Shown one piece after another: positions 61,101 to 64,000 of a stretch of DNA of 64,000 nt. Source of the DNA: Tribonema minus (taxonomy: Eukaryota > Sar > Xanthophyceae > Tribonematales > Tribonemataceae); contig JAFCMP010000135.1 of NCBI GenBank assembly GCA_017506865.1, positions 62,001-126,000 on the forward strand, written 5' to 3'. The notes under the pieces were generated by a model that was not told the DNA's origin, did no database searches, and was given only the letters and a program-made list of their open reading frames with translations. Position numbers and translations under genes: made by a program. Within the stretch, counting starts at the first letter, position 1; each line of letters starts with the position of its first letter.

Positions 61101-63787
61101 GATGGCGGTGCTGCGCCGCAGGCCTGGGGGGGGTTGCTGGGCGCGATTTGCGTCAACTTCGCGACCAACTTTACACCACAAAACTGCACCAGCTGACCAC
61201 ATGACGACAAACGCTTACACCGTCATCAACAAGTTAACCTATTGTGCGCGACGGCCACGTGGAGCACTTGAGGTAGGATTGGTGGTGCTGTCAAAGTTTC
61301 CTAGCACATGCTTCAAGTTCAGCCTCGGGTTCTACTAGATTTCGCAGGACTCGCAGGGAGCTCGCAAGATGCAGACGGCCCTGCCAGGTTTTGTGGACAC
61401 ACTTTTCTCACGTCGGCCTCACTAACCTGTGCACGGCACTCTCGGCGAACTGGTGACCAGACTGAACGACTTTGCCAATGTGGCATTATCGGCGGACGCG
61501 TCTGAGGATCAGGCTATCGGAGCAGTGCAGATGAGCTCAGGAAGGCGATGCGTCGCGCCTTCACGCGGTTCTCGGGCGCCTACAGCACGGTACATCGCCC
61601 CATCATGTGTGAGCAGACCCGCAGCCTGATCCTGAGGTCGCGGCGCAGTGCCTCCACGCACTCCTCTGCGTCGCTGTGCTCGACTGTCATGGAGCGTGCG
61701 GGACTGCTCACACACGACGGAGTGCTGTAGTGCGCTGTAGGTGCCCGAGAACTCAGCGAAGGCGCCGCGCACTCGCCTCTTCGCGCGTCTCTGCGTCGCT
61801 CCGCTCCACGACAATAGCCGCATCCTCAGGCGCGTCCGCCGAGGCCATGTGGCAAAGTCATCCAGGCCGGTCGGCAGTTTGCCGAATGCAGTGCGCAGGT
61901 TGGCGAAACCGGGCGATCCGTCACGGCGGTCGTGCCTCACTAACGCTGGCAGGACCGATAGCATCTTGCGAGCCGCTCCGTGCAGCCGTGCAAACGTTAA
62001 GTTGGTGGGGACCCAAGAATGTACCTTGGAGGTTGTGTTTAGGAACACCAACGGCACCAACATTATCTTGTCCACATGTGCTCCTCGATGTCGTCGTGCA
62101 GCAAAAGCTCAATCCAAGATGTGACTGCAAAATCTTGCGGACCGCGTACTTCGTAGCGCCGTCCTTTGTGTCCATGCGTAACTTGTGTGGCGTGCCGTGG
62201 TGCTTGAGAATGGAGCGGATGTAGCTAGTGGCCTTCCACTCGGCAGTGGAATCCTTGACCCTTGCTGCAGCCGTAGCGCCGCCGGTCGCTGCACTTGCAC
62301 TTTTGTACAGTAGGCCTCAAGTTCAGTGTAATTCGACGCGCACGCTGCACTTGAAGTTTGCACTGTCTACCCTGTGTAGGCTGACTGCATGTGCCAGTGC
62401 TTCCAGGTTTCAACTTCCGCAAGCTATTGCATGATGTGCGCTTACATCCCCAACATCTACCAAATGTTGCTACGAAATATGGCTGGGTACTCAATACTTC
62501 ATCAATTTCATCCAATGTTGTTGAAACTTGCATGATTAATTGTGGAGTGTCTTGATGAATTGCAGGCAGCGGCGACACGCGCGCTGCGCGAGGCGGCGCT
62601 GTCGCGGCTCAACGCCACCGCGGCGGGCGCGGAGGCGGGCGCGGCGACGACGCGCGCCGCGCACCTCGAGGCACGCCTGCGGGAGGCACTGGAGGTGAGC
62701 GCTGCTGCCAACTTCAAGTATGGTTTGCTTCAGCGGAATTTATGCGTGCCTGACCTCTGACATGGTGTCGCTGGTCGTAGAATACCCCGTCAAATCTGGC
62801 GCCTGCAATGTGTAAGCGTCATGAGGTGGACTGGATGCGAAGGTGCTGCCTAGTGTTAGTGTTAGGGGTAGGGTAACCGCCTAGTGTTAGGGTTAGGGTT
62901 AGGCACGACCTCTGGCAAGCTGCGACTGGCGATGCAGTCAACTGTGTGAGGCTGAAGGGCAGCAGTACATGGCGGCCATCACATGCCACCTGCTAGCATC
63001 AGCTGGCTTTTTCAGGCGCCTGTGATCGTGGCTTTTCAGAGCAATGCTCCTTGACGTTCAGTCGAGCGATTTGTCTAGTTGAAGTTTTGCGGCGGTCGCC
63101 ACACACGCGCAGCGCACGCCTGGACGTGCATACACGTCAGCGGCCAACACTCCAGCGCACGCATGCCCACTCGCCCGCAACCGCATGAAAGTATGGACTG
63201 GAGTTTGCGTCTGCGGCAGCGACAGCAAGCAGCAGCAGCAGTACAATATCTCCTTGGCAGTTCATCGTCAGTAGTCGTCTCTTACTGTAGCATGTCATCC
63301 CCCTTCCGCCACCTGCCATGATGCGCAGCGTGTCAAGGCAGTTCACTGTCAGTGCTGTCCTCTCCGCCCGTCGTCCCCCCTTCGCCATAGAAGTACACAT
63401 GCTTGGCGATTCACCCTTCCAGTGGTGTTCTCTTAGCCTGTCACCCCCCTCTCCGCCGCCCGCTATACTGCACAGGACGTCAAGGTCCTAGACGAGGCAC
63501 TGGAGCGTCACCTCGGCGAGAGCCCGCTGAGCGCTGCTGCCACCGCCTCCGACTCCGACTCAGATCTCCTTGGCAGCGCAGCGGCGGGGGCGCTGGTGCG
63601 GCAACGAGGGTCGGTAGGGGGGGGGCGGTTGGGGGGGGGTTCGTCGTGGGCACGCAGACTAGCGCAGGCGTATCTCGCGCCGCTGGTGCCGGCGCCGCTG
63701 CGCACGGCGACGCCCGAGGAGGTGATGCTGGAGGAGCTCGCGCGAAACTTCACGGCGCTCGCAGCGGAGAACGCGCAGCTGGCGGAG
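58120..63787 (+). CDS. Signal-peptide WW-domain coiled-coil protein (runs off the right edge)
   Basis: Exons 58120-58239, 58523-58537 (15 nt), 59016-60140, 62566-62694 and 63476-63787, all phase 0, 567 aa so far. Residues 1-23 are a signal peptide (MILRHSTVAVVLAVLSLAST AGA). A WW domain follows at once, assembled from three exons: LPSGWTLHYHDGRPY, YFNKQ, TGVTTWEAP. It has both signature Trp, the GRPYYFN core and the closing Pro. Then a Gln/Ala/acidic low-complexity region, and from about residue 350 a long Ala/Arg/Glu coiled coil. A secreted or ER-lumen WW protein is unusual, since WW domains normally bind Pro-rich cytosolic ligands. Confidence 0.88.
58523..58537 (+). CDS. 15-nt micro-exon in WW domain
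   Basis: CAATCCAG|TACTTCAACAAGCAG|GTGAGC encodes YFNKQ. It supplies the third-strand Tyr/Asn of the WW fold, and without it exons 1 and 3 would join as GRPY-TGVTTW, an incomplete domain. Confidence 0.85.
59016..60140 (+). CDS. WW gene exon 3: WW end, low-complexity region, coiled-coil start
   Basis: TGVTTWEAPQGDDPRAQQPQ, Gln runs near 59404 and 59500, Tyr/Asp-rich repeats (YAGEYADDYG, EYDYSLYTDD), Ala runs, then LSLALEQELEDARVALAAAR into a heptad-like coiled coil ending ELGAAQ. Confidence 0.9.
60600..60990 (+). repeat. Tandem ~230-bp duplication in WW intron 3
   Basis: GCATTGAACAGC...CAGGCTGG, ACACGGGCT.., GCGTTGCGCGG, GGTTCGT and TATGGTGCCG..AA recur in the same order at 60602-60790 and 60833-60975. 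It contains TTGAACTT-type words. Confidence 0.8.
61420..62225. other. Unassigned open region in WW intron 3
   Basis: About 800 bp open in long frames on both strands with internal repetition (GTGTGAGCAGACCCG / CACACACGACGGAGTGCTG). It might be a degraded mobile element, but I see no reverse-transcriptase or transposase motif. Confidence 0.35.
62566..62694 (+). CDS. WW gene exon 4: coiled coil
   Basis: AAATRALREAALSRLNATAA then HLEARLREALE; acceptor TTGCAG|GCA, donor CTGGAG|GTGAGC. Confidence 0.88.
62868..62904 (+). repeat. TTAGGG telomeric-type tract
   Basis: GTGTTAGGGTTAGGGTTAGG, G-rich in the transcript, 175 bases after the donor of WW exon 4. A more degenerate copy with the same CCGCCTAGTGTTAG lead lies at 62848. 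Confidence 0.85.
63220..63480 (+). repeat. ~75-bp tandem repeats ahead of WW exon 5
   Basis: CAGTTCA.CGTCAGTAGT..TCTC / CAGTTCACTGTCAGTGCTGTCCTC / TTCCAGTGGTGTTCTC, each followed by CCCCCTTCCGCC-like C-tracts. GCAGCGTGTCAAGG near 63326 resembles the real CACAGGACGTCAAGG acceptor. Confidence 0.75.
63476..63787 (+). CDS. WW gene exon 5: coiled coil and Ser/Gly linker
   Basis: DVKVLDEALERHLGESPLSA, an Asp/Ser patch, a Gly-rich stretch, then TPEEVMLEELARNFTALAAE NAQLAE at donor GCGGAG|GTACGT. Confidence 0.85.
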
Positions 63788-63889
63788 GTACGTGCATAAC
63801 GTGTTTACGTTCATGCCAATGTATGGACTTCAACTGAGGTACTTGAAGTATGTAGGCTTCAAGTCAGGTTCGAAGTACACTTTTATTGA

Positions 63890-63960
63890 AGCATGTTGGA
63901 GGAGCTCGCGCGAAAGTTGACGGCGCTCGCGGCGGAGAACGCGCAGCTGGTGCAGGTACG
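63890..63960 (+). repeat. Junction echo of WW exon 5 donor
   Basis: ATGTTGGAGGAGCTCGCGCGAAAGTTGACGGCGCTCGCGGCGGAGAACGCGCAGCTGGTGCAG|GTACGTGCATA differs from the exon 5 end at only a few sites and keeps the donor, 170 bp downstream. It has no visible acceptor. Confidence 0.93.
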
Positions 63961-64000
63961 TGCATACATACACGCATGTATATAGTCTACTACTAAGAAG

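Noticed and set aside
61509-62075. 188-codon minus-strand frame that looked like a retroelement fragment
   Set aside because: No catalytic motif of a reverse transcriptase, integrase or transposase could be identified. Kept only as an unassigned region.

Overview
This is nuclear DNA of a GC-rich microbial eukaryote. The evidence is multi-exon genes with consistent GT-AG splicing (plus two GC-AG introns), long introns, Ala/Gly/Gln/Pro homopeptides, interstitial TTAGGG-type telomeric repeats, and eukaryotic families (cyclic-nucleotide-gated channel, Spinster-like MFS carrier, HMG-box, WW and F5/8C domains). A unicellular alga, possibly a haptophyte, fits best, but that is inference and no marker gene settles it. 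I see no rRNA, tRNA, CRISPR array, complete transposon or bacterial gene.

Layout. (1) 479-17426, minus: a 15-exon voltage/cyclic-nucleotide-gated cation channel, about 1,214 aa once two apparent one-base gaps are allowed for. (2) 19437-23370, minus: a three-exon, 240-aa protein with signal peptide, ubiquitin-like domain and STI1-like tail. (3) A 261-bp divergent promoter, then 23632-34398, plus: a seven-exon, 446-aa Spinster-like MFS transporter. (4) 37596-38126, plus: a small protein or last exon with two CxxC pairs. (5) 38669-48754, plus: a large protein with an F5/8C (galactose-binding-like) domain and a C-terminal CxxC...CxxC module resembling (4); its start is not found. (6) 50579-about 55300, plus: a two-HMG-box protein with a Lys-rich N-terminus. 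(7) 58120 to the right edge, plus: a signal-peptide WW-domain/coiled-coil protein, cut by the window. The genes do not form an obvious pathway.

Exon phases were checked by hand. Every join given with exact coordinates in genes 1, 2, 3, 6 and 7 keeps frame, except for three exons that each look one base short inside a G/C-rich tract (two in the channel, one in the HMG gene). A fourth, less certain case is in gene 5.

The striking feature is not a gene. Almost every exon-intron junction is surrounded by degenerate tandem copies of itself. A piece of exon end plus splice site plus some intron (about 50-130 bp) is repeated one to ten times into the intron, upstream copies at acceptors and downstream copies at donors. 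I call these junction echoes. They occur in all seven loci except (4), on both strands, and once at a stop codon. The acceptors also sit behind very long poly-C or CCCTAA tracts (C-rich in the sense strand), while TTAGGG tracts lie mostly after donors. Introns here seem to grow by repeated duplication outward from exon edges, leaving arrays of decoy splice sites.
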